Assembly (NCBI GenBank): GCA_016870425.1
Contig: VGBQ01000045.1
Coordinates: forward strand, 1 to 14,405
Source: Actinomycetota bacterium
GTDB lineage: Bacteria > Actinomycetota > Actinomycetes > S36-B12
Reading direction: 5' to 3'
Length of the DNA stretch: 14,405 bases
The notes beneath the pieces are model-generated. The model was not told the origin of the DNA and searched no databases. It saw only the letters and a list, made by a program, of their open reading frames with translations. Shown here one piece after another: positions 6,718 through 13,643 of this stretch. A program made the position numbers and the translations under genes. Numbering within the stretch: position 1 is the stretch's first letter; each line of letters opens with the position of its first letter.

Positions 6718-7668
6718 CTACGACGTACGGCAGTAGTCGGACTCGCCCTCGGCTACCCGGTCGAGCGCGCTCCTCGACGCCGGGAAGAGGTCGAGCCAGC
6801 ACAGCGCGATGCCCTTGAACGACTCCCCGGGAGACTGAGCCAGGTACGCGGGATCACGCCGAGAGGCGTCGTTGAGCGCGCGCGGGTCATAGACCCCGAA
6901 GTCGACGAAGAAGTTTGGGCCACCGGGGGGAAGGCACAGGGGTCTGCCTACCTCGCAGCTCGTGGCGCCCACACCGGTCGCGATCACGTCGCCGGCCCGG
7001 ACGAAGACGGGCGTCACCCGGGTCGTGCGGCTGTCCTCGCGCACCTCGACCGGCGCCACCGCCGACGCAAGTGCCGGGGCCAGAGTCCCGTCACGGAGAT
7101 GGTCGAAGCGCCACATGACGCCGCAGTCGGCGAAGAAGTCCAGGATGACCTGGTCATTGCCCGGAGTGTAGGCCTCGCGATAGCGCCCCACGGCGTAGAG
7201 CCATCCGTCCGCCGGCGCCACGATGACCTGGCGTCCGTCCACATCGTCAGGCGCGTAGCGCACATGCGCATGGGGCTTATAGCCCGACTGAGGGTTTGCG
7301 TAGCCGGGACGCCGGATCGACGTGACATCACCGATGTCGAAGGGCAGCCGGGAGAACAGTTGCGAAAGATCGGCCGGGCACGGCTGTGTGGAGCGGACAC
7401 GCTGCCACCCGCGGTCCCAGGACCCGCTCCACTCGTAGGGCGGCCCGGCCGGAGCAGCCGGTGCGGACTGCACGACCCACACGGGCTTCTTGGCCTTCTT
7501 GGTCTTGGTGCACACCAGGGTCCGACCCTGTGCGTCGACCGCGGTGGCGCCCACCTTCGCGCAGCGGGCACCCGCCTTCGCCGGTGCCGCGACTGCCGGA
7601 CTCGTCACGACAAGGGTCGCTGCCAGGCCACAGATGCTTGCGACGACCGCGAGACGCAACTTGCTCAC
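6718..7668 (-). CDS. Secreted protein with actinobacterial two-Cys module and M23-like barrel
   Basis: 316 residues. A Sec signal peptide (basic start, hydrophobic 6-25, likely cleavage after AVAA at about 28) precedes a small module with C36 and C53 ending in KPVWVV (61-66). Its pattern GxxCxKxG...LxCxK...W is frequent in secreted actinobacterial proteins. The rest resembles the duplicated-hybrid-motif barrel of M23/LytM proteins: KPHAHVRY (131-138), VIVAPADGWLYAVGRY (148-163), MWRFDHL (185-191) and VFVRAGDVIATGVG (221-234). The classic HxxxD and HxH zinc motifs are not clearly present, so peptidase activity is doubtful. The mature part has eight cysteines, enough for four disulphides. The GTG at 7668 is chosen because it gives the cleanest signal peptide; GTGs at 7686 and 7704 are in frame and cannot be excluded. 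Its stop is 7 bases from the permease stop, convergent. Confidence 0.82.
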   Translation of the reverse strand: MSKLRLAVVASICGLAATLVVTSPAVAAPAKAGARCAKVGATAVDAQGRTLVCTKTKKAKKPVWVVQSAPAAPAGPPYEWSGSWDRGWQRVRSTQPCPADLSQLFSRLPFDIGDVTSIRRPGYANPQSGYKPHAHVRYAPDDVDGRQVIVAPADGWLYAVGRYREAYTPGNDQVILDFFADCGVMWRFDHLRDGTLAPALASAVAPVEVREDSRTTRVTPVFVRAGDVIATGVGATSCEVGRPLCLPPGGPNFFVDFGVYDPRALNDASRRDPAYLAQSPGESFKGIALCWLDLFPASRSALDRVAEGESDYCRTS

Positions 7669-7708
7669 GGACGCAGGATGCAGCACGTCCCGCTGGGTGT
7701 CCACCCCA

Positions 7709-7714
7709 TACGCT
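7709..7714 (+). promoter_or_regulatory. -10 hexamer for a leaderless CrtD-like transcript
   Basis: TACGCT ends exactly 6 nt before the GTG start at 7721, so transcription would begin at or next to the start codon. No Shine-Dalgarno lies before that GTG. The same hexamer and spacing occur before the mannosyltransferase gene at 13656. The 52-bp region between this gene and the divergent secreted-protein gene holds nothing else I can identify, and no good promoter for the minus-strand gene. Confidence 0.6.
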
Positions 7715-7720
7715 GGCCAT

Positions 7721-9196
7721 GTGGCTCGCGTCGTCGTGATCGGTGGGGGCGTCGGCGGCATGGCGGCCGCGGCCCGACTGAAGGTCAAGGGACACGACGT
7801 CACACTCCTTGAGCAGGGATCGCGCTTCGGGGGCAAGCTCGCGCGCTACGAGCGCGACGGATTCGTCTTCGACACAGGCCCCAGCCTCTTCACGCTGCCG
7901 GCCGTCTATCGCGATCTCTTCCTCAAGACCGGTAGGGGCCTCGAGGAGTCGGTCGACGTGCAGCCGCTGGACACGGCGTTCGGCTACCGATTCGCGGACG
8001 GCAGCTCCCTCGAGCTCCCCGGCACCGATCCGGCGCGGATCGCGCGCGCGATGGGCGAGCAACTCGGCGGCGCGGCAGCCGAGGACTGGCGTGGGCTCAT
8101 GGCCCGGGCCGCCGAGGTCTGGCGCATCACGCGCCGACCCTTCATCCAGTCGCCCCTGGCCGGTGCGGGCACCCTCGTGCGGCTGGCAACCGATCCGCGC
8201 GAGGTCAAGGCCGTGGCGCCGTTCACCTCGCTGCGCAGGCTCGGCCGCCATCACCTGCGCGACCCGCGACAGGTGATGCTGCTCGACCGCTACGCGACGT
8301 ACCAGGGATCCGATCCGCGCAAGGCCCCCGCGGCGCTCATGACCGTGCCCTACGTCGAGCAGGAGTTCGGGGCCTGGCACCTCGGCGGCGGCGTGGCCAC
8401 GCTCGCCGATGCACTCGTCGATCGCTGCCAGGAGCGCGGCGTGGACATGCGCACGGGAGTCGACGTACAGCGCATCACGACGGATGCGGCGGGAGTGACC
8501 GGGGTGGAGACCGCCGAGGGCGAGCGCATCGCGGCCGACATCGTGGTCGCCAACTCCGATGCCGACACCCTCTACTCCCGCATGCTCGACGATCCACGTG
8601 CGCGCAAGCCGCTCAGGACGCTGCGCCGGGCGACGCCCTCCCTCTCGGGCTTCGTGCTGCTGCTCGCCGTGCGCGGGCGCACACCGGGCCTGCGCCACCA
8701 CAATGTGTGGTTCCCCGCCGACTACGACGCGGAGTTCGATGCGGTCTTCGGCGGTCGACCCGTGGCCGACCCGACGATCTACGTCTGCGCTCCCGACGAC
8801 CCGCGCATGCGCCCCGATGACGACCACGAGTCGTGGTTCGTGCTCGTCAACGCTCCACGCCAGGGCCCGGTCGACTGGGATGCGATCCGCGAGTCCTACG
8901 CCGACCACGTGCTCGAGGTGATGGCCCGACGCGGATTCGACGTACGCGACCGCCTGATGTGGCGCGAGATCCGCACCCCCGCCGACCTCGAACGCGATGT
9001 GAGGGCACCCGGTGGCTCGATCTACGGCTCGAGCAGCAACGGCATGCGCGCGGCATTCCTGCGTCCTGCCAACATCTCGCCCGTGCCCGGCCTCTTTCTA
9101 GTCGGCGGCTCCTCCCACCCCGGCGGCGGGCTGCCGCTGGTGGGCATCAGCGCGGAGATCGTCGCCGAGGCCATCGGGCGGGCTAGTGCTTCCTAG
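7721..9196 (+). CDS. CrtD-like carotenoid desaturase (CrtI/phytoene desaturase family)
   Basis: A 491-residue FAD-dependent oxidoreductase of the CrtI family. The N-terminus carries the dinucleotide-binding fold VVVIGGGVGG (4-13), E31 at the ribose position, RFGGK (35-39) and FDTGPSLFTLP (50-60). The C-terminus has GGSSHPGGGLPLVG (462-475) followed by an amphipathic helix, the FAD-proximal motif. SHPGGGLPLVG differs from the TQPGVGVPM of the true phytoene desaturase in this window and is typical of CrtD-type 3,4-desaturases and related enzymes acting on modified ends. With CruF nearby, 3',4'-desaturation of a 1'-hydroxylated end is the best guess; a ketolase or CrtN-like activity is possible. 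The GTG at 7721 puts the GxGxxG motif at the usual distance from the start. Its stop directly abuts that of the antiporter gene on the other strand. Confidence 0.85.
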   Translation: MARVVVIGGGVGGMAAAARLKVKGHDVTLLEQGSRFGGKLARYERDGFVFDTGPSLFTLPAVYRDLFLKTGRGLEESVDVQPLDTAFGYRFADGSSLELPGTDPARIARAMGEQLGGAAAEDWRGLMARAAEVWRITRRPFIQSPLAGAGTLVRLATDPREVKAVAPFTSLRRLGRHHLRDPRQVMLLDRYATYQGSDPRKAPAALMTVPYVEQEFGAWHLGGGVATLADALVDRCQERGVDMRTGVDVQRITTDAAGVTGVETAEGERIAADIVVANSDADTLYSRMLDDPRARKPLRTLRRATPSLSGFVLLLAVRGRTPGLRHHNVWFPADYDAEFDAVFGGRPVADPTIYVCAPDDPRMRPDDDHESWFVLVNAPRQGPVDWDAIRESYADHVLEVMARRGFDVRDRLMWREIRTPADLERDVRAPGGSIYGSSSNGMRAAFLRPANISPVPGLFLVGGSSHPGGGLPLVGISAEIVAEAIGRASAS

Positions 9197-10735
9197 TCAC
9201 TCGTCGTCGTCGCCCGCGTCACCGCGCCAGACGGCGAGCCGGCCCTGGCGCGAGAGTGCGCGCAGTCGGCGCTCCGTCGCCTCGCGCTCCTCCGGCGTCG
9301 TCACCACGACGATCTGATCGCCCGCGCGCAGCCGGGTCTCGCCATCGGGGACGAGCGTGGCGCGGTCGCGGATGACGAGCGACACCGCGGCCGGCTGAGG
9401 CAGGCCGATCTCGCGCACGAAGACGCCGACGAGCTGACTATCCGCGGGGATGGAGAGGCCGAGCATGACGGCGTTGACGCCATCGAGCGGTGCGCTGTCG
9501 ACGTCGAGCTCGCCCGCGGGCTGCGCGACCGAGACACCGAGCCGACGGGCGAGCCACGGCAGCACGGGGGTCTGCACAAGGGTGAGGATCAGCACGACGA
9601 TGAAGGTCGCGTCGAAGATGATCTGAGCGCCGGGGATCGCCATGCCGAGCGGGATCGCCGCGAAGACGATCGGCACGGCACCCCGCAGGCCGGTGCCCGA
9701 CACGAAGGCGATGCAGCGCGCGGGCCAGCGGAAGGGCACCAGCGACACGACAGCGGCAAGGGGGCGGCCCAGGACGAGGAGCAGCACCGCGGCGACGAGG
9801 GCGATGCCGATGGCCGCGGGCAGGCGCGTGACGTCGACGAGCAGGCCGAGCATGATGAAGAGGGCGATCTCGGCGATCCACGCGAGCCCGTCGCTGAAGC
9901 CCTTGACCGCGCGCTGGTGCGGCAGGGCGGACGACGAGCCCACGATGACGGCGGAGAGATACACCGCGATGAATCCCGAGACGTGCAGGAGATCGGCGAT
10001 GCCGTACGCCGCGACGATCGGCGTGAGCACGGCGATCGGATACAGGCCCACCGCCGGCAGCGCCAGGCGCGGGAGGAGCCAGCGCGTGCCCAAGCCCACG
10101 AGCACGCCGACCAGGCCTCCGCCGATGAGCTCGAAGACGACGAGGAGCGGGATGAGCCAGGGATCCGCGGTGAGTGCTCCCGCCGCGACGATTCCGACGA
10201 GGACGACCACGGGCGCATCGTTGAGACCGGCCTCGCCCTCGAGGAGCGTGCGCAGCCGGGGCAGGATCGGCACGTGCCGGAGCACGGAGAAGACAGCCGC
10301 CGCATCGGTCGCGGCAAGCACGGCGGAGAGCAGGACGGCGAGCTGGGGATCCAGGCCGGTGAACCAGATGAGAGGCAGGGCGACCACCGTGACGCTGACC
10401 GCCACGCCGACGGTCGCGAGCGCGATGCTCGGCCCGAGCACGGGGCGCAGCTGCGACCACCGGGTGGTGAGACCTCCCTGGGCGAGGATGACGATGAGGG
10501 CGGCGTAGCCGAAGACCGCAGCGATCGCGGGGTCGAGTGGGCCAATGGTGGGACCCCAGGGCACGCGGGTCGTCGTATTGCCCAGGAGCAATCCGATCCC
10601 GAGATAGAGGAGCAGGCCGGGAAGGCCAAGTCGGCCGGCGAAGCGGACGCCGACCACGGCGAGGAGCACGACCCCTGCGCCGATGACGATCGCCTGGGCG
10701 AGGTCATCGAGCGTGAAACCGGCCTCCCCTCCCAT
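9197..10735 (-). CDS. CPA1-family Na+(K+)/H+ antiporter with C-terminal TrkA-C (RCK_C) domain, NhaP2-like
   Basis: A 512-residue inner-membrane monovalent cation/proton antiporter. About twelve or thirteen helices cover residues 10-395. Signature residues are ATDAAAVFSVL (142-152), with T143-D144 in the unwound helix, and LLEGEAGLNDAPVVVLVG (pieces within 164-181), with the CPA1 pair N172-D173. A conserved RGAVPI segment occurs later in GLRGAVPIVFA. After the membrane part, roughly 405-495 forms a TrkA-C-like ligand-binding domain (VGVFVREIGLP, then LRAGDQIVVVTTPEE), followed by an acidic tail ending GDDDE. This layout matches NhaP2/CvrA, which exports potassium or sodium. The ATG at 10735 has no Shine-Dalgarno but TAGAGT lies exactly 6 nt upstream. 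It is divergent from crtE and convergent with the CrtD-like gene; no carotenoid role is evident. Confidence 0.93.
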   Translation of the reverse strand: MGGEAGFTLDDLAQAIVIGAGVVLLAVVGVRFAGRLGLPGLLLYLGIGLLLGNTTTRVPWGPTIGPLDPAIAAVFGYAALIVILAQGGLTTRWSQLRPVLGPSIALATVGVAVSVTVVALPLIWFTGLDPQLAVLLSAVLAATDAAAVFSVLRHVPILPRLRTLLEGEAGLNDAPVVVLVGIVAAGALTADPWLIPLLVVFELIGGGLVGVLVGLGTRWLLPRLALPAVGLYPIAVLTPIVAAYGIADLLHVSGFIAVYLSAVIVGSSSALPHQRAVKGFSDGLAWIAEIALFIMLGLLVDVTRLPAAIGIALVAAVLLLVLGRPLAAVVSLVPFRWPARCIAFVSGTGLRGAVPIVFAAIPLGMAIPGAQIIFDATFIVVLILTLVQTPVLPWLARRLGVSVAQPAGELDVDSAPLDGVNAVMLGLSIPADSQLVGVFVREIGLPQPAAVSLVIRDRATLVPDGETRLRAGDQIVVVTTPEEREATERRLRALSRQGRLAVWRGDAGDDDE

Positions 10736-10741
10736 GGAGAG

Positions 10742-10747
10742 ACTCTA
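10742..10747 (-). promoter_or_regulatory. -10 hexamer for a leaderless antiporter transcript
   Basis: On the minus strand TAGAGT is followed by CTCTCC and then ATG at 10735. This gives the 6-nt spacing that recurs at the CrtD-like, crtE and mannosyltransferase genes. There is no purine-rich Shine-Dalgarno between hexamer and ATG. Confidence 0.55.
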
Positions 10748-10803
10748 CGCAAGGCCACCGAGCAGCGCCGGGCCTGCGGCGGTCTCTCAACCCACCACAT
10801 CCG

Positions 10804-10868
10804 CGCCGAGTGGGCAGTTGTCGGGTGCTCGCCCCTCGTGGGCCGACCCGACAACTGCCCACTCGGCG
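10804..10868. repeat. Long inverted repeat (23-bp perfect arms, 19-nt loop) upstream of crtE
   Basis: The left arm 10804-10826 (starting CGCCGAGTGGGC, ending TCGGGT) is the perfect reverse complement of the right arm 10846-10868. The 19-nt loop (10827-10845) contains a second small stem, GCCC at 10831-10834 with GGGC at 10840-10843. It lies between divergent genes (antiporter and crtE), so it is not placed to act as a terminator for either. It accounts for a third of the 191-bp gap 10736-10926, the longest gene-free stretch here. A REP-like dispersed element or a regulatory structure are the options. It resembles the repeat at 13537-13593 in architecture and loop sequence. Confidence 0.9.
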
Positions 10869-10884
10869 ATGGAGTGAGGCTCCT

Positions 10885-10920
10885 CCTAGGCATGCCGGCA
10901 TCCCGCTGTGCCCCTAGGCT
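10885..10920 (+). promoter_or_regulatory. crtE-crtI promoter region: leaderless -10 hexamer, repeated CCTAGGC, 10-bp palindrome
   Basis: TAGGCT (10915-10920) ends exactly 6 nt before the GTG start of crtE at 10927, and no Shine-Dalgarno is present, indicating a leaderless message. The hexamer is part of CCTAGGC (10913-10919), and the same seven bases occur at 10885-10891, 28 bp upstream. Between them ATGCCGGCAT (10892-10901) is a perfect palindrome positioned near where a -35 or operator would be. The hexamer is well supported by recurrence; the operator function of the repeat and palindrome is speculative. Confidence 0.55.
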
Positions 10921-10926
10921 CAAGGG

Positions 10927-11991
10927 GTGACCTCGCCGTTTGACGTTGACGACCTGCGCCCCCGGGTGCAGAAGGCCGTCGACGACTTCGTCGCGACGCA
11001 GCGCGAGATCCTCGACGGCGTCAGCGACGACCTCGACCCGCTCGTGGAGGCAGTCACCGACCTGCTCAGCGGAGGCAAGCGCCTGCGCGCCGCGTTCTGC
11101 TGGTGGGGCTACCGCGGAGCCGGCGGCGCGGACACCGAGGAGGCCCTGCGCGCGGCCGCGGCGCTGGAGTTCCTCCAGGCGTGCGCCCTCATCCATGACG
11201 ACGTCATGGATGGCTCGGACACCCGGCGCGGCATGCCCTCGGCCCACCACCGCTTCGCCATGCTGCACCGCGGGTCCGAGTGGCTCGGCTCGCCCGAGGC
11301 CTTCGGCGTCGGCGCCGCGATCCTGCTAGGTGACCTGTGCCTGTCCTGGGCCGACGAACTGCTGCTCACCAGCGGGATCCCGGCCGACCACCTCGGCGCC
11401 GCCAAGCGTGTCTACGACGAGATGCGCACCGAGCTCATGGCCGGCCAGTACCTCGACCTCCTCGAGCAGGCGCGCGGCGGCGGCTCCGTCGAGCGCGCGA
11501 TGCGCGTGGTGCGCTACAAGTCGGCGAAGTACACCATCGAGCGCCCGCTCCATATGGGTGCGGCTCTGGCCGGTGCTGGCCCCGACGTCATGGCGGCCTA
11601 TACCGGCTACGGCCTGCCACTGGGCGAGGCCTTCCAGCTACGCGACGACGTACTCGGCGTCTTCGGAGATCCGGGCGAGACCGGCAAGCCCGCGGGTGAT
11701 GACCTGCGCGAGGGCAAGCGCACCGTGCTCATCGCCACCGCCATGGCCGCGGCCACCCCCGCCCAGGCCGCGCAGATCCGTCGGCACCTCGGAGACCCCG
11801 GCCTCGACGCCACCGGCGTAGCACTGCTGCGCGAGGTCATCTCCGAGACCGGCGCGCTCGACCACGCCGAGCAACTCATCACCTCGCTCACCGACCAGGC
11901 GCTGGCCGCCCTGGACTCCGTCGACCTGCAGCCTCCCGCGCGCGAGGTCCTGGCCGGCCTCGCCTACGCCGCAACCCGAAGGAGCGTGTGA
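10927..11991 (+). CDS. crtE: Geranylgeranyl diphosphate synthase (polyprenyl synthetase family)
   Basis: A 354-residue soluble trans-isoprenyl diphosphate synthase, expected to condense isopentenyl diphosphate with allylic primers to the C20 precursor of phytoene. Visible motifs are GGKRLR (49-54), the first aspartate-rich motif DDVMD (91-95) followed by DTRRG (98-102), the conserved KYTIERPLHMG (201-211) and the second aspartate-rich region LRDDVLGVFGDPGETGK (238-254) with GDDLREGKRT (257-266). Residues 4 and 5 positions before the first motif are small (A87, C86), so the pocket is not closed by an aromatic there; product length should be checked and a longer prenyl chain is possible. The GTG start lies directly after a leaderless-type promoter. 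The stop overlaps the crtI start by one base (TGATG), so the two form an operon, which supports a carotenoid role over menaquinone side-chain synthesis. Confidence 0.9.
   Translation: MTSPFDVDDLRPRVQKAVDDFVATQREILDGVSDDLDPLVEAVTDLLSGGKRLRAAFCWWGYRGAGGADTEEALRAAAALEFLQACALIHDDVMDGSDTRRGMPSAHHRFAMLHRGSEWLGSPEAFGVGAAILLGDLCLSWADELLLTSGIPADHLGAAKRVYDEMRTELMAGQYLDLLEQARGGGSVERAMRVVRYKSAKYTIERPLHMGAALAGAGPDVMAAYTGYGLPLGEAFQLRDDVLGVFGDPGETGKPAGDDLREGKRTVLIATAMAAATPAQAAQIRRHLGDPGLDATGVALLREVISETGALDHAEQLITSLTDQALAALDSVDLQPPAREVLAGLAYAATRRSV
11979..11984 (+). promoter_or_regulatory. Shine-Dalgarno that decides the crtI start
   Basis: AAGGAG lies inside the last codons of crtE, 6 nt before the ATG at 11991. 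That spacing is better than the 3 nt to the in-frame GTG at 11988, so ATG is taken as the start. Translation of crtI is probably coupled to crtE. Confidence 0.7.
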
Positions 11992-13505
11992 TGCCCCGCA
12001 CCGTCACCGGACCCACCGATCGCGTCATCGTCGTGGGCGCAGGGCTCGGCGGCCTCTCGGCAGCGATGCGCCTTGCCGGAGCCGGACGCCAGGTCACCGT
12101 CCTCGAGCGCGAAGCCGTGCCGGGTGGTCGCGCCGGCCGCATCGAGCTGGAGTCCGCATCGGGCAGCTACCAGATCGACACCGGCCCGACCGTGCTCACG
12201 ATGCCCGACCTCATCGCCGATGCCTTCGACAGCGTGGGCGAGGACATGGCCGACTGGCTCGAACTCACCCCGGTCGCCCCTCTCTATCGCGCGTTCTACC
12301 CCGACGGCTCCAAGCTCGACGTGCACGCCAACGTCGATGAGATGGCCGAGGAGATCCGCAATGTCATCGGCCCGGAGGAGGCCGCGGGCTACCGCCGCTA
12401 CGTCGACTTCGTCTCGCAGCTCTATCGCTATGAGATGACCGACTTCATCGATCGCAATATCGATTCGCCCTTCGACCTGCTCACGCCCAACCTCGCGCGC
12501 CTGGTCGCGATCGGCGGCTTCCGCAAGCTCGCACCGCGCGTGCGCGAGTTCCTCCGCGACCCGCGCACCGAGCGCGTCTTCTCCTTCCAGGCGATGTACG
12601 CCGGACTCTCCCCCTACGACGCCCTGGCGATCTACGCCGTGATCGCCTACATGGACTCCGTCGCCGGCGTCTACTTCCCCAAGGGCGGCATGCACGCGGT
12701 CCCCCAGGCCATGGCAGCCGCCGCGGAGAAGCATGGCGTGCAGTTCCGCTACGGCACCGAGGTCACGCGCGTCGAGACCCGCGGCCAGCGCGCGGTCGCG
12801 GTGCACACCGCCGACGGCGAGCGGCTCGAGGCGGACGTGATCGTCCTCAACCCCGACCTCCCTGTCGCCTTCCGCGACCTGCTGGGTCGCTCACCGTGGA
12901 GCATCCGACGCCTCGACTACTCGCCGTCCTGCTTCCTGCTCCTCGCGGGATCCTCCGCGTCGTACTCCCAGATCGCTCACCACAACATCCACTTCGGCAG
13001 GTCGTGGAAGGGCGTCTTCCGCGAGCTCATCGACGAGAAGCGCCTCATGAGCGACCCGAGCCTGCTCGTCACCAACCCCTCGCACTCCGACCCTGCGCTC
13101 GCTCCCGACGGCAAGCACGTCTACTACGTGCTCTTCCCCACGCCCAATCTCGATGCGCCGATCGACTGGCGCGCCGAGGGCCCGCGCTACCGCGACGAGG
13201 TGGTGCGCGTGCTGGAGGAACGGGGCTACCGCGGCTTCGGCGATGCCATCGAGGTGGAGTCGACCACGACACCCCTCGACTGGGAGCAGCGCGGCATGGA
13301 GCGCGGGGCGCCCTTCGCTGCGTCGCACTCCTTCCTGCAGACCGGCCCCTTCCGCCCGCGCAATATCTGGGGGGAGAACGTCGTCTTCACGGGCTCCGGC
13401 ACCCAGCCGGGGGTCGGCGTACCCATGGTGCTCGTATCCGGGCGGCTCGCGGCTGAGCGGATCCTGGGGAAGGACCCGCTCTATCGTTCGCGCGCCCTGC
13501 GCTGA
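11991..13505 (+). CDS. crtI: Phytoene desaturase (CrtI type)
   Basis: A 504-residue FAD-dependent membrane-associated desaturase that introduces conjugated double bonds into phytoene, giving lycopene or a related polyene. The N-terminal fold shows VIVVGAGLGG (12-21), VLERE with E39, PGGRAGR (44-50) and IDTGPTVLTMPDL (62-74). The C-terminal flavin motif is VFTGSGTQPGVGVPMV (465-480) followed by LVSGRLAAERIL (481-492), the classical bacterial CrtI signature. Length matches characterised CrtI enzymes. It directly follows crtE with a one-base overlap and a good internal Shine-Dalgarno. Its C-terminal motif clearly separates it from the CrtD-like paralog at 7721-9196. The number of desaturation steps cannot be read from sequence. 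Confidence 0.93.
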   Translation: MPRTVTGPTDRVIVVGAGLGGLSAAMRLAGAGRQVTVLEREAVPGGRAGRIELESASGSYQIDTGPTVLTMPDLIADAFDSVGEDMADWLELTPVAPLYRAFYPDGSKLDVHANVDEMAEEIRNVIGPEEAAGYRRYVDFVSQLYRYEMTDFIDRNIDSPFDLLTPNLARLVAIGGFRKLAPRVREFLRDPRTERVFSFQAMYAGLSPYDALAIYAVIAYMDSVAGVYFPKGGMHAVPQAMAAAAEKHGVQFRYGTEVTRVETRGQRAVAVHTADGERLEADVIVLNPDLPVAFRDLLGRSPWSIRRLDYSPSCFLLLAGSSASYSQIAHHNIHFGRSWKGVFRELIDEKRLMSDPSLLVTNPSHSDPALAPDGKHVYYVLFPTPNLDAPIDWRAEGPRYRDEVVRVLEERGYRGFGDAIEVESTTTPLDWEQRGMERGAPFAASHSFLQTGPFRPRNIWGENVVFTGSGTQPGVGVPMVLVSGRLAAERILGKDPLYRSRALR

Positions 13506-13536
13506 TCTGCTTTCGGACCGACGCACGCGTCGCCCA

Positions 13537-13593
13537 CCGCGAACTTTGGGCGGAAAGTGCCCATAGACGGCCGTATCCGCCCAAAGTTCGCGG
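13537..13593. repeat. Long inverted repeat (18-bp perfect arms, 21-nt loop) downstream of crtI
   Basis: The left arm 13537-13554 (CCGCGAACTTTGGGCGGA) is the perfect reverse complement of the right arm 13576-13593. The loop (13555-13575) has a short inner GCC/GGC pairing. It lies 31 bases after the crtI stop in a 150-bp gap (13506-13655), so it could act as a terminator hairpin, but no T run follows. The loop matches that of the repeat at 10804-10868 at 11 of 19 aligned positions (GCCC, T, G, GGCCG) although the arms differ. That argues for a shared element family rather than a simple terminator. Confidence 0.9.
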
Positions 13594-13643
13594 CCGCACC
13601 TCGTCGTGTCCAGCGCTAGGGCTGCTCCGCGCGCTCAACCGCC

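Noticed and set aside
6600..6720. A terminator between the permease and the secreted-protein gene
   Set aside because: Only 7 bp separate the stops and no hairpin is apparent there.
7328..8908. A 526-residue minus-strand frame opposite the CrtD-like gene
   Set aside because: It lacks recognisable domains, covers two clear genes and has typical antisense composition.
9917..10930. A 337-residue plus-strand frame opposite the antiporter
   Set aside because: It is a charged, low-complexity mirror of membrane helices and runs through the palindrome and crtE promoter.
13537..13593. Intrinsic terminator of crtE-crtI
   Set aside because: The stem-loop is strong and suitably placed but has no T tract. 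Its loop matches the upstream element between divergent genes, so I list it as a repeat; a termination role is not excluded.
10804..13593. A transposon or insertion sequence with terminal inverted repeats enclosing crtE-crtI
   Set aside because: Each element is itself a hairpin, the arms of the two are not the same sequence, no target-site duplication is evident and no transposase is present.
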